From positions 21,682-85,681 of the forward strand of contig DAITMB010000003.1 in assembly GCA_036835375.1 (NCBI GenBank): a stretch of DNA of 64,000 nucleotides, in the 5' to 3' direction. The translations under genes were made by a program, and so were the position numbers. Below the pieces are notes generated by a model. The model was not told the origin of the DNA and did not search any database. It saw only the letters and a program-made list of their open reading frames with translations. This document shows, in pieces, positions 26,275 through 35,307 of this stretch. How positions within the stretch are numbered: position 1 is the first letter of the stretch; every line of letters begins with the position of its first letter. Source of the DNA: JANQTF01 sp036835375. Lineage in GTDB: Bacteria > Bacteroidota > Bacteroidia > J057.

Positions 26275-27288
26275 ATGGCCCTAGACAGCAACTGGATAGA
26301 TCGATTGACGCTGCTTCAGCCCATCCTGAATCCCGACGCATTGCCCAGCAAGGTGTTGGCACAAGCGATCGCTGACAATCCCTGGTTTTCTGAAGCTGAC
26401 ATCCGGCAGAGTCTCAGCGCCCTTCGAGGATGGCTGGAGCCCGACTCCCTCGCTGCATTTCTGAATCGCTATCCCAAGACGACATCTTCCCCCGTCAAAA
26501 TCGGTGTGATCGCAGCAGGCAACTTGCCGCTGGTGTGCTTTCACGATGTGCTCTGCGTGTTGTTGAGCGGACAACAACTTTATCTCAAACCTGCGACACA
26601 AGACAAGGTCCTGATCACTTGGATTCGGGATGCCTGGTGTGAAAAGTTGCCGGAAATAGGGAAAACCTTTCACCTTAGTGGAAATCTCCCGAAGACGGAT
26701 CTCTTGATTGCCACAGGGAGCAACAATACCGCTCGGCACCTGAAAGATAGCTATGGAGACATCCCACATTTGATACGAAAAAACCGTTTTTCAGTCGCAC
26801 TGATCGGCCCTGACACCACCCAGGAAGACCTAATGGCCCTTCAATCAGACATCTTTTCCTACAATGGGCTCGGCTGTCGAAACGTGAGTCATGCGCTACT
26901 GCTTCCAGGATTTTCCAAGACAAATTGGGAAGAAAGCCTACGTAGCTTTCCCATAGATCGGCTACATCCCCTATATCTGGAACGCTATTTGATCGAACGT
27001 GTAAGAAAAAGCATGATGCGTGAGCCGTTTTTCGACATGGGCTCCATCCTGCGCGTTCCTTCACAAAACCTGAAATATGCTGCGATGGCAGTCATTCACG
27101 AACTGGAACTAAATAGTTTGGAAGAGGCAGAATTACACTGTCTTCAGCATCAGGACCAGATCCAGTGCATCGTGGGCAAAGACGTTCCTTACGGACAATC
27201 TCAGTCCCCCGATATACACGATTTCGCCGATGGCGTGGATACCATCCGATGGATTTTGCGGCAATTGGAGCGGATTCAGGCAGGTTAA
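26275..27288 (+). CDS. Acyl-CoA reductase, LuxC-like
   Basis: 337 residues, aldehyde-dehydrogenase fold of the LuxC (PF05893) type. The nucleotide-binding half includes VKIGVIAAGNLPLVCFHDVL. The catalytic Cys lies in FSYNGLGCRNVSHALLLPG. DLLIATGSNNTARHLKDSYG is a further conserved block. In luminous bacteria LuxC reduces fatty acyl groups to aldehydes; the Bacteroidota orthologue acts in an unknown pathway. It is divergent from the ferredoxin gene and followed by a 230-base spacer before the caspase-family gene. Confidence 0.87.
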   Translation: MALDSNWIDRLTLLQPILNPDALPSKVLAQAIADNPWFSEADIRQSLSALRGWLEPDSLAAFLNRYPKTTSSPVKIGVIAAGNLPLVCFHDVLCVLLSGQQLYLKPATQDKVLITWIRDAWCEKLPEIGKTFHLSGNLPKTDLLIATGSNNTARHLKDSYGDIPHLIRKNRFSVALIGPDTTQEDLMALQSDIFSYNGLGCRNVSHALLLPGFSKTNWEESLRSFPIDRLHPLYLERYLIERVRKSMMREPFFDMGSILRVPSQNLKYAAMAVIHELELNSLEEAELHCLQHQDQIQCIVGKDVPYGQSQSPDIHDFADGVDTIRWILRQLERIQAG

Positions 27289-27515
27289 TCGTTTCATTGA
27301 ACTTGCTTCTCCCTCATTTCAGTAATGCCTTAGAAAGTCTTGATTATTGGTTTCAAAACTGAATAGTTTTTGGTAATTTTAGTGACTGGTATAATTCATT
27401 CGTGGATAGTCCAAAAATTCGTCACATTTGGCCATTTGCGCACTATCCAGCCTTTCCCCCGGGCTCCATTTTTGGCATGAATCGTTGGCAAATCAGCTTA
27501 ATTTTTTTAATGACC

Positions 27516-29273
27516 ATGAAGAGGTTCTTTTCCCTGATCCGCCTTTCTTATTTCCTTGCTTTATCTCTGCTATTTCTGACAACACCTCCCCTGTTGGGCC
27601 AAGAATATCGTAGCGCATGGGAGCCAACTGATTTTTTTGGAATCCCCGGGAGGGATAAACAAAATGCCTTTTTCGACGAATTCGAAGACAACCGCAACGC
27701 ATGGGATCTCGGTCAATCCATGCTCCAAGAAGAAATCAGAGAAGGTGACTTCTATTTAGCAACCCTCACCGACCGTGTGTACACCAAGCGCCGATCCATC
27801 CCGATGAATCACACGGGAAATTATGAGATCGAAATTCGGATGCGCTATGTGAAGGGAGAAGAGACCAGTGCCATGGGCCTCACTTTTGGTCGGGACATGC
27901 GCGGCAATGAGTTCAATTTTCTCATTACGCCACGCGGTAACTTCCGCATCATCGAAGTCCGAAACCAGCGTTCCTTTGATTTGCAAGGCTGGCAGCCATG
28001 TCGCAACATCACCGTCTATTCCTACAACTCCCTCATGGTGAGAAAGGTAGCTGAAAGATGGTATTTCTTCATCAACGAAGAGCTCGTGGGCCAAATGTCA
28101 GCGAGAGAGTTGTATGGCAATGACTTTGGATTCTCCATTGGCGGCAACATGGCCATCGAGGTGGACAATCTCCGCATCTCGGAGATCAGAACTGTGGACA
28201 ATACGGGACCCGAAATCACCCTAAGCTCTCCTGTGCTTCAGCAAGGACCTATCACCGTGAATGACCGGAGCCAAGTGATCAAGGGCAAAGTATTTGATGT
28301 ATCTGGCATTTCCGAACTCAAGATCAATGGCACGACGGTCCGCCCCACACCAGATGGTACTTTCATCGCTTCCCTTCAAATGCGGGATAACAACACAACG
28401 GTCGAGATCGTGGCGCTAGACCGCTTTCGCAACATTTCGACAGTTCAATTTGCTTTGATTTATCAAGATCCGGCTGTGCCGCCTTCCACTTATCAGCCCC
28501 TACCTACGGGACCCACCAACCCTGCATTTACCTACCAGCCATATCCTACTTCCACCAGCTCGGTCAATGAGTATGGAGGAAAAAACTACATCGTGCTCAT
28601 CGGCATCAATCGCTATCAGTATTGGAACACCCTGCATAATGCAGTGAGAGATTGCAATGACCTTTCGAGCACCCTCACCAATCTCTACCAGTTTGACGCG
28701 GCGAATGTCATCACGATGTTCAATGAAGAAGCGACGCGCGAAAATATTCTGGAGCTGTTCGAAATGCTGCAAGACAAAATTGGCAACAATGACAACTTGC
28801 TCATTTACTATGCCGGGCATGGTTTCTATGACAGCGGCGCGGGTCTGGGCTACTGGGTTCCTTCCAATGCGAGACTCAACAAAGTGCCCGACTTTATCCG
28901 AAACTCGACCATTCACGACTACCTCCGCACCATCAATTCTCGCCACACGCTCCTCATTGCAGATGCCTGCTACGCCGGTTCTTTGTTTGCTCACGCCAGA
29001 GGCGCCATTATCAACGAAGCCAACAAATCTCGCTGGGCATTCACGTCTGGAGACATTGAAAAAGTGTGGGATGGCCAGCCAGGAGAAAATAGCCCTTTTG
29101 CGCGAAATCTCATTCTATTCCTCAAATCCACCAGCTACCAAAAGGTGCGCGCCAATGACATGATCGAGTCTGTATCAGAATTGGTCCAGCGAAATAGCTC
29201 CCAAAATCCTCGAGGGGATGCGCTCCTCAATGTTGGCGATGAGGGAGGGGTATTCATCTTTCACCGTCGTTGA
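27516..29273 (+). CDS. Secreted caspase-family (C14) protein with LamG-like and Ig-like domains
   Basis: 585 residues from ATG 27516, chosen because it opens a good signal peptide (MKRFFSLIRLSYFLALSLLF, cut near LLGQ). Residues about 45-225 resemble a concanavalin/LamG-like sheet domain (NYEIEIRMRYVKGEETSAMG, RWYFFINEELVGQM). Residues about 230-325 form an Ig-like domain (QVIKGKVFDVSGISELKING). A Pro/Thr/Tyr-rich linker follows. The caspase fold starts at NYIVLIGINRYQYW, with catalytic His435 in IYYAGHGFYDSG and Cys485 in IADACYAGSLF. It is probably exported and cuts after specific residues on the cell surface or in the periplasm; the substrate is unknown. Its 3' end overlaps lpxK by 20 bases, tail to tail. 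Confidence 0.87.
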   Translation: MKRFFSLIRLSYFLALSLLFLTTPPLLGQEYRSAWEPTDFFGIPGRDKQNAFFDEFEDNRNAWDLGQSMLQEEIREGDFYLATLTDRVYTKRRSIPMNHTGNYEIEIRMRYVKGEETSAMGLTFGRDMRGNEFNFLITPRGNFRIIEVRNQRSFDLQGWQPCRNITVYSYNSLMVRKVAERWYFFINEELVGQMSARELYGNDFGFSIGGNMAIEVDNLRISEIRTVDNTGPEITLSSPVLQQGPITVNDRSQVIKGKVFDVSGISELKINGTTVRPTPDGTFIASLQMRDNNTTVEIVALDRFRNISTVQFALIYQDPAVPPSTYQPLPTGPTNPAFTYQPYPTSTSSVNEYGGKNYIVLIGINRYQYWNTLHNAVRDCNDLSSTLTNLYQFDAANVITMFNEEATRENILELFEMLQDKIGNNDNLLIYYAGHGFYDSGAGLGYWVPSNARLNKVPDFIRNSTIHDYLRTINSRHTLLIADACYAGSLFAHARGAIINEANKSRWAFTSGDIEKVWDGQPGENSPFARNLILFLKSTSYQKVRANDMIESVSELVQRNSSQNPRGDALLNVGDEGGVFIFHRR

Positions 29274-30441
29274 GATCGCTGTTGAGATGATCGTGCCGTT
29301 GAGAAACTGCTTGTTGGGAGGTGTTGACCAGCTCTTGAATGCGACTTGTCAGTGCTCCTGGCGGATTCAGCCACACCAGATCAAGATAGAGGGTGAATAA
29401 TCTTGATTGAAAAAATGAATCAGAGCCTGCTTGCAAATGCAAGCGGGCTTTGTCTTTTTCGGTGGTAAGCAACTTCGCCGTAGGAAAGGCGCGTAGCGCA
29501 TCGCCGATCCGGCGTTCATCTCTGGGACGATATACATGGTGGTCGCCAAAGCACACATGGGCAACCACGACCATTCCCGCATCTGTGGCTACTCGGTGGA
29601 AGGAGGCATTATTTCCTAAGCCTGAAAACAAGACAACAGATTGGCCTTGCCATTGGGCCATGTTCGATTTCTGCCCGTCAGGGGCCTGAATCCAAGCAGC
29701 CTTGACCTGAGTTCCAAGCACAGGCTTCGCCCAAGGAGATAATCGGAGTTGAAGCGCCCGCCATGCCTCGACGCTTTCGACACGGTTGACCAGCAGCATG
29801 TCTGCAACTGAAAGGGTAAAGAGCGGTTCCCGCAATCTTCCCCTCGGCAACAGATGGTCCTCATCCGGCATTCGGGTTGCATCCAAGAGCACCAAGTCTA
29901 GGTCGCGGCACACCCGCAAATGCTGGAAGGCATCATCCAGAATGATCAAATCGGGGTTTCCCTCCTTCATCAATCGCTTCATCCCTGTTTTTCTGGACTC
30001 ACACACTGCGACCAAGCTGTCAGGAAATCGCCGCGACACCATCAGGGCTTCGTCTCCTGTCTCAGCGCTCGACATCGCAGGGTTCACGCGCAGATAGCCC
30101 CTCGTGCGACGGCCGTATCCCCGACTGAGATACGCTGGCCGAAAGCCCTGATCCAGACAATGCGATATGAGCCACATGGCCAGGGGTGTCTTGCCTGTGC
30201 CTCCCGTAGAGATATTTCCGACGGAAATCACAGGAACCGGGGCGCGATATCTTCGGTCGGGATGGTGCTGGTACCATGTGCGGCGGCCCTTCATCCAGCC
30301 CCCATACAGCGTCACAAAAGGAAAAGTGAGCAGCCGCCACAAGAACGTTTTCCATGAAATTTTGTGAAGTCCCAAACTTCTGAATTCACCGAAACGACTC
30401 GGTCTTGCGTCCTGCGGCCCTTCGTCAGATAAGCGACTCAT
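29254..30441 (-). CDS. lpxK: Tetraacyldisaccharide 4'-kinase
   Basis: 395 residues. It phosphorylates the lipid A disaccharide precursor at the inner membrane. The P-loop is VGNISTGGTGKTPLAMWL, followed by YLSRGYGRRTRG, DLIILDDAFQHLRVCRDLDLVLLDA and LLPRGRLREP, all LpxK signatures. The N-terminal helix (KTFLWRLLTFPFVTLYGGWM) anchors it in the membrane. The protein is somewhat longer than the usual 330-350 residues because of both termini. It lies 63 bases downstream of the small-GTPase gene set and may share its transcript. The 3' end overlaps the convergent caspase-family gene by 20 bases. Confidence 0.94.
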   Translation of the reverse strand: MSRLSDEGPQDARPSRFGEFRSLGLHKISWKTFLWRLLTFPFVTLYGGWMKGRRTWYQHHPDRRYRAPVPVISVGNISTGGTGKTPLAMWLISHCLDQGFRPAYLSRGYGRRTRGYLRVNPAMSSAETGDEALMVSRRFPDSLVAVCESRKTGMKRLMKEGNPDLIILDDAFQHLRVCRDLDLVLLDATRMPDEDHLLPRGRLREPLFTLSVADMLLVNRVESVEAWRALQLRLSPWAKPVLGTQVKAAWIQAPDGQKSNMAQWQGQSVVLFSGLGNNASFHRVATDAGMVVVAHVCFGDHHVYRPRDERRIGDALRAFPTAKLLTTEKDKARLHLQAGSDSFFQSRLFTLYLDLVWLNPPGALTSRIQELVNTSQQAVSQRHDHLNSDLNDGER

Positions 30442-30504
30442 TCGCGTGAGAAGTAGGAAATAGAGGAGAGAACAGCTTGATACATGATCCTGCTTTTGTG
30501 ATCG

Positions 30505-30903
30505 CTACGCAATTTTGCCGCGCTCACGGTATTCTTTCTCCATTCGAAGCACATTTCGCTCTTGCTGAATGCCAGCATAGGATTGGTAAATCCTCGTTTG
30601 GTCCTTGATGAGCCACAGGATCAGGTCTGGATCTTCGGGATGGAGGCTAAATCGAAAGTCATAATATCCCTGGCGCTGGCCTAACACAAAATCTACTGAA
30701 GGGATGTCGATGGTCTCCACCGACAAGTGCTCCAAGACCATTCTCATGCTGCGGAGCAGCGGAATGGATTCGTAGAGCGAATGACCGATCCAAGGTTGGA
30801 GGTTGGTGAGAGAATGGCAGCTTTCCAGCATGATGCCACTCTTCCGAAACACAATTAACTGTGTATCGACGAGGAGCAAAGATTTGAGTTCTCTAAGATT
30901 CAT
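30505..30903 (-). CDS. PAS-like small protein of the GTPase module
   Basis: 132 residues with no signal peptide. The pattern fits a single PAS fold: a first strand LLLVDTQLIVFRKSGIMLES, a helical middle with GHSLYESIPLLRSMRMVLEH, and closing strands QGYYDFRFSLHPEDPDLILW and LIKDQTRIYQ. A basic helix (QQERNVLRMEKEYRERGK) ends it. Such a tail often links PAS domains to output domains, but none follows here. Its start overlaps the GTPase gene by 11 bases, implying translational coupling. It may sense a ligand for the GTPase; no cofactor residue is evident. Confidence 0.7.
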   Translation of the reverse strand: MNLRELKSLLLVDTQLIVFRKSGIMLESCHSLTNLQPWIGHSLYESIPLLRSMRMVLEHLSVETIDIPSVDFVLGQRQGYYDFRFSLHPEDPDLILWLIKDQTRIYQSYAGIQQERNVLRMEKEYRERGKIA

Positions 30904-31399
30904 CTTGAATCAGGATATGAGCCAACCGTTGAAACATCTCATCGACGTGGTCCCCGGTGAGGGCACTGGTGTAAATATCAAGGGGAACTTGCTCCTGCAT
31001 GCGTTGCAGCTCTGCCTGAGAGAGCAAGTCCATTTTGTTGCCCGCGAGGAGGCGTTTGGCCTTGGGCATCATGGCTTCCAAGACCTGAAGCTGGTGAGTC
31101 ATCGGCTCCCAGGTTGATGGCCGGGAGAGATCAATCACAAAAATATACCCGTGTGCCCCGTTGAGATAGTATTGCGGAATTCTGACGGGGTCATCCTGTC
31201 CGGCAATGTCCCAAATGATCAGTTCTACACGCGTTTGCTCTACTTCTACCAGCTTTTGGTCCACCCGAAGGCCAATGGTCGTGAGGTATTCGCTTGAAAA
31301 TTCCCGGGTCACAAATCGACTGATGAGAGATGTTTTTCCCACCGCATGACTCCCGAGCAGGGCAATTTTTTTACTGATTCCTACTTTGGTTGAATCCAT
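30893..31399 (-). CDS. Rab/MglA-like small Ras-superfamily GTPase
   Basis: 168 residues from ATG 31399 (ATG-like start at 31420 also possible). All G motifs are present: P-loop G16SHAVGKTS24, switch I with Thr41 in YLTTIGLRVD, WDIAGQ at 63-68 with the catalytic-type Gln68, NKMD at 121-124, and TSA at 144-146. There is no C-terminal Cys for lipidation. The closeness to eukaryotic Rab-type motifs marks the prokaryotic Rup-like GTPases. The start overlaps the upstream gene by 29 bases and the end overlaps the PAS-like gene by 11, so the three are probably made in fixed ratio. It is likely a polarity or signalling switch. Confidence 0.9.
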   Translation of the reverse strand: MDSTKVGISKKIALLGSHAVGKTSLISRFVTREFSSEYLTTIGLRVDQKLVEVEQTRVELIIWDIAGQDDPVRIPQYYLNGAHGYIFVIDLSRPSTWEPMTHQLQVLEAMMPKAKRLLAGNKMDLLSQAELQRMQEQVPLDIYTSALTGDHVDEMFQRLAHILIQDES

Positions 31400-32237
31400 C
31401 AAAATGGGATTGTAAGGCATGAGATAGACGATCCTGAAGCACTTGGGTCACAGATTCATCTGCTGATATCGGATGTTCGGCACAAAATACCTCTACATGC
31501 GTGCGAAGAAATCTGGCGTACTCGACGTCCGGAGCTCCTTCTATGACCGTAGCGATGTAAAAATGGGAGAAGCTAAAAATCTTGATGTGATAATCCTCGT
31601 ATTCCAGGGTATCTAGTTCCTGGCCATTTTTTTGGAAAGCATCCTCCAAAAAGTTCTTGATCCCAGTGAGCATTCCCGCCACCATCTGCGACCGGGTGAC
31701 TTCGTGCAGGGCATAGTGCCCCATCGCCAGGCCCGTGTCCTTTTGAATCACAAACACCTCTTCGAGGCGCTGGCGGCTGGCCATTTCCCGGAAGAGAAGC
31801 TCTTCGTAAGAAATGCCACTGAACCAGGACTTGAAGCGAAGCTGAATGGTGGACCAGGAAAATGGGTCTTTGAGGCGCTTATCGAGACCTTCCGAAATGC
31901 GACGAATTTCTTCTTTAAGGTATCTGCCAATGATCTTGCCGATAATGGGATAAAGGGCATCAATGATGACGTCCCGCTCCTCTTCAATTTGCCGCTTGAT
32001 GGCCGGTCCCATGAATTTCCCAAAAAGCTTCGGGAAATTCTTCTGCATCATCTCCACTTGCCCTTCCAGATAGGGCGTGAGCCGCGTGGCGAATGCCTTG
32101 TCATCCCCCAAAGCCGCTTCCATCTCAGCAAATCGCTCCATGAGCAGGGCTTGGCTCTCCCGATCCTCCGCCAATAAGAGTTCCCGAAGCTCCTCCAGCC
32201 CCTTTGCAGCTTGTTGTTCCTGAAGGCTCACGCTCAT
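31371..32237 (-). CDS. Roadblock-like protein similar to the N-terminal region of OmpA-type GTPase partners
   Basis: 288 residues, no signal peptide or membrane helix. Residues 1-140 are helical and charged (LEELRELLLAEDRESQALLM, ALYPIIGKIIGRYLKEEI). Residues about 155-265 have the strand-helix-strand order of a roadblock/longin domain: RLEEVFVIQKDTGLAMGHYA, SQMVAGMLTGIKNFLEDAF, then LEYEDYHIKIFSFSHFYIAT. This matches, from memory, the cytosolic-type N-terminal region of certain OmpA-family proteins of Gammaproteobacteria and Cyanobacteria (VFLIHRETGLLL, MVSGMLTAIQDFV), but the OmpA domain is absent. Roadblock proteins act as GAPs for MglA-type GTPases, which suits the overlapping gene downstream. 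Confidence 0.72.
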   Translation of the reverse strand: MSVSLQEQQAAKGLEELRELLLAEDRESQALLMERFAEMEAALGDDKAFATRLTPYLEGQVEMMQKNFPKLFGKFMGPAIKRQIEEERDVIIDALYPIIGKIIGRYLKEEIRRISEGLDKRLKDPFSWSTIQLRFKSWFSGISYEELLFREMASRQRLEEVFVIQKDTGLAMGHYALHEVTRSQMVAGMLTGIKNFLEDAFQKNGQELDTLEYEDYHIKIFSFSHFYIATVIEGAPDVEYARFLRTHVEVFCAEHPISADESVTQVLQDRLSHALQSHFDGFNQSRNQ

Positions 32238-32431
32238 TTCTATATGCTTTCCTTGAATTTACTCCCCGAATCCAAGACCGATGCTTCCCCTCTACGAAAA
32301 CCCAGCGGAACCTAAGGCATTGATTTACCAAGATAAAAAGGAAAATCTGCTCACCCGGTGTCGATCTGCAAAAGAAGTATAACCAAAAATGGAACCTTGG
32401 ACAAATTTCTCTTTTCGACCAGCTACCAGAC

Positions 32432-33151
32432 TCAGAATCCCTTGATCATTTTGAAGACCGATAGACCAAACATTGCGGCGGTCTCAGACCGAAGCCGTTG
32501 TGTGCCCAAATGTACGCGTTGCCAACCTCCCGCCATGGCCTCCTCTATTTCTATTGAAGAAAAATCTCCTTCTGGACCAATAGCGAGACACATCTCAGTT
32601 GCTGCCTGAATATCCTTCGCAAATGATGACAATGCTTTTTCGCCTTCTGCCTGGGCTAGATAGGCCAACCCCTGTTCGGGAAGCCCTGATTTCATCAGCC
32701 TTCCCCAGCTCATGGTGTCTTCAAGCACCGGAATCCGAGAACGGAGACACTGCTTCGTAGCCGTCAAAATCAATGTTTCCAACCGCTCCTTTTTGATACT
32801 TGACTTATACTTATCGGTGTGATGACAATGGACCGGTATCAACCGACTCACCCCCAGTTCTACTGCTTTTTCTACGAGCCACTCGAGGCGATCCTTGAGT
32901 CGAAGAGGAGAGAATACCAACGTCATTCGTACGGGCGCTTCGCCATATTCCGGAAAAGCTTCTAGCAATCGTAGATTCACTGCCATCTTCTCCATGGCCG
33001 AAATCTCGGCACGGTACGCCATCCCACAGCCATCCATCACCATGATTTCATCTCCGACCTGGTGTCGAAGGACCTTGACACAGTGGCGGGCTTCTTCTGC
33101 TTGAAGACTAGCCTGAAGGGGATCGGGAATATGAGCGAGAAATAATTGCAT
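32432..33151 (-). CDS. rsmE: 16S rRNA (uracil1498-N3)-methyltransferase
   Basis: 239 residues, SPOUT fold. The N-terminal PUA-like part contains EEARHCVKVLRHQVGDEIMV. The SAM-binding knot is formed by LAIGPEGDFSSIEIEEAMAG and VHLGTQRLRSETAAM, which are RsmE signatures (GPEGG/D-F and LG-x-RILR-x-ET-A). It methylates U1498 in the small-subunit rRNA. The EKAVELGVSRLIPV block is also conserved. It is upstream of the GTPase module on the same strand, 194 bases away. Confidence 0.95.
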   Translation of the reverse strand: MQLFLAHIPDPLQASLQAEEARHCVKVLRHQVGDEIMVMDGCGMAYRAEISAMEKMAVNLRLLEAFPEYGEAPVRMTLVFSPLRLKDRLEWLVEKAVELGVSRLIPVHCHHTDKYKSSIKKERLETLILTATKQCLRSRIPVLEDTMSWGRLMKSGLPEQGLAYLAQAEGEKALSSFAKDIQAATEMCLAIGPEGDFSSIEIEEAMAGGWQRVHLGTQRLRSETAAMFGLSVFKMIKGF

Positions 33152-33329
33152 GAATAAGCGAACAAGGATACATCATCTGATAGCCGACACCACAATTTCG
33201 AAAAAATGCGGGAAGATCTGCCTTCGCTCCCTAACTTTACCCTCGTAGCTATCTTCCAAGTGCTCCATCTAGTGCACTATCAATCATTCACGGGTGGGCC
33301 GCCATCCACTTGATGAAGGGGTGTATCCT

Positions 33330-34898
33330 ATGCCGAAAAAAGGTCTGTTCCTTTGCACTGTCTTGTTTTGCGGACTCTTGTACCCGCCAACTGGCTTGAT
33401 GGGCCAGCAACACTTGCTGTGGCCAGACGATCGACTTTTTCCAGAAGCACTCGCCAACATTACTGCCGGATGGGCCACGGACCTGGGAGAGCGCGTGGTC
33501 TTTCCTTGGCGTGCCGAAGGACAAGAGGAGCAAGTTTTCTACCGAATGGTCCAGTTGGAGGACACTGTGCTGAGCGGGCTGGATGCTGACACCTTATATA
33601 TATGGATCGAAGGCGTCGCATGGGAAGCGGAAATGGTCATCAACGATCAATTCTGGGGCGTCAAAAAATGTAGAGGAGATGCTTGGATGATGGGCATCCC
33701 AATGAAAATTTGGCGGCAGGGTAACATTCGCCTGAGCATGACTTTGCGTCTCGCTCCGGCAGAACCCATGTCACCCAAACCTGCCTTATGGATCACCCCT
33801 CCGATTTTGCTGCTCACGCCCGAACAAGCCCAGGTATATCAACTCCCAGCCCTCCCCCAAGTGTTGACGGCAGATTCTGTCGCCATCGTCCCGGCCTATT
33901 ATCGCACTTCGGGATGGGACTTCGATGGCTTAGAAGCACTTCTCACCTTACAGCCTGTCCTCGATCTTCAGATCAAACACATCTTTTTCCCCTTCCCTGC
34001 CGATCGCCGTTTGAGAAAGCTGTGCGCCTTTTATGGATTGACTGAGGTGGCTCAGATTCCGAGACAAGGCCGGGTGATATGGACCGCTTGGTATCCCATG
34101 GCTTCTGGCATGTCACCGATCCCAGAAGCGTACTGGTTGGACCGAAATGCCTATCGAACCCAAAACTACGGGGTCTGGCTGTCGCTGGACACTTTGGTTC
34201 AATTGCCGGGAGAGCCTGCGGGGCGAGAAAGCATCGTGTTTCTGTTGTTGGGGCTACTCCTTTTTCTATTGTTCATCCGAATGGTATTTCCGGGAATGTA
34301 TCAACTTCAGATGTCCTGGCTTTGGCCAGGCAGATGGACTGCGGAGGCAGTGGGGGACCTTGCCGCCAGCCTTCCGGGACCACTTTGGTTGTGGATTCTC
34401 GCCAGGTGGATTTTGTGGACCTCGGCGATTTCTCTCATGATCATGATGATGAAAGACCAGGGCTTGTGGTTGAATCTCCGCCCCGAGGTGACCCCGGGCA
34501 TCGCTTGGAACTGGATGAGTGAGGGGCAGAGCATCGGCGGCTTGATGCTCCGCGGGTTCTTACTTTTAGCACTCATGGATCTGCTGCGCTACATCTTGGC
34601 TTCAGCAACTGCATTCGCATTTGGCATTTCACAATTTACCCTGGCTGTGGTGCGACTAGATATGCTGGCAACCTTTCCGGTGATCTATCTCATTGGCCTA
34701 CCGTGGGCAGCGACCATTTTGTATCCAGAATATGGGGTAATGGGTGCGTGGCTCGGAGGAATTCTCTTGGTGTTTCACCTTTTGCGGTTAACACTGGCCA
34801 CCCGGGCAGGTCTGCAACAATTTTACGGCTTTTCCACAGGGGCGATTTTTTTGTATATTTGCAGCCTGAAAGTTCTGCCCTACATGATTTTATGGTGA
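33330..34898 (+). CDS. DUF4271 membrane protein with N-terminal beta-sandwich-like ectodomain
   Basis: 522 residues from ATG 33330, which opens a signal peptide (KKGLFLCTVLFCGLLYPPTG, cut near MGQQ). Residues 25-290 are extracytoplasmic. Within them DADTLYIWIEGVAWEAEMVI, NDQFWGV and IPMKIWRQGNIRLSMTLRLA resemble the galactose-binding-like domain of glycosidases. About seven membrane helices follow (from ESIVFLLLGLLLFLLFIRMV to YGFSTGAIFLYICSLKVLPY), matching DUF4271, which in Bacteroidota typically precedes hemD, as here. The usual DUF4271 protein is shorter, so the ectodomain is notable. The function is unknown. Confidence 0.78.
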   Translation: MPKKGLFLCTVLFCGLLYPPTGLMGQQHLLWPDDRLFPEALANITAGWATDLGERVVFPWRAEGQEEQVFYRMVQLEDTVLSGLDADTLYIWIEGVAWEAEMVINDQFWGVKKCRGDAWMMGIPMKIWRQGNIRLSMTLRLAPAEPMSPKPALWITPPILLLTPEQAQVYQLPALPQVLTADSVAIVPAYYRTSGWDFDGLEALLTLQPVLDLQIKHIFFPFPADRRLRKLCAFYGLTEVAQIPRQGRVIWTAWYPMASGMSPIPEAYWLDRNAYRTQNYGVWLSLDTLVQLPGEPAGRESIVFLLLGLLLFLLFIRMVFPGMYQLQMSWLWPGRWTAEAVGDLAASLPGPLWLWILARWILWTSAISLMIMMMKDQGLWLNLRPEVTPGIAWNWMSEGQSIGGLMLRGFLLLALMDLLRYILASATAFAFGISQFTLAVVRLDMLATFPVIYLIGLPWAATILYPEYGVMGAWLGGILLVFHLLRLTLATRAGLQQFYGFSTGAIFLYICSLKVLPYMILW

Positions 34899-35307
34899 CC
34901 ATTCGCGCACAAAGATTAGCCTGTAGCCAGGGTTCTCCAGCCAAAGGCTCTTTTGTCTAATGAGCACCAATGACTAAGGGCAGCCGTTCATTCCACGCAG
35001 TCCCACCATGAAACATCAAGCTGGTATGCTCCTACAACCTGCGCGATTTCTGACTCTTGATAAGACCGCCTAAATGCTGTCGTAAAGGGGAATAAGTTCA
35101 AAGCTAAAGACCAAGCCCACCACAAAAGACACTCGCTTCCTACCAAGCAAGAATCACAGGGCAACAACTTCAACTTACTGGATCGGCCTGGGGAATCCTC
35201 GCTTCGCGCCCTCGCCAGATCGACGACATGACCTTTTCATCCCATGGCCATCATCAATGGCCGACTCTTCCTTCACCAAGGCAACATTCCACAACCCTGA
35301 CCAGAAT
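34899..35307. other. Spacer between DUF4271 gene and hemD
   Basis: About 410 bases. No frame on either strand has family-like features, and there is no clear terminator or promoter pair. The gap is longer than I would expect for this gene pair. Confidence 0.35.

Noticed and set aside
27364..27372. TAGTTTTTG before the caspase-family gene as a -7 promoter element
   Set aside because: It has one base too many for TAnnTTTG, and overlaps a small AAAACT/AGTTTT hairpin. Too weak to list.
31632..32177. 181-codon plus-strand open frame
   Set aside because: It is the complement of the roadblock-like gene and has no independent support.
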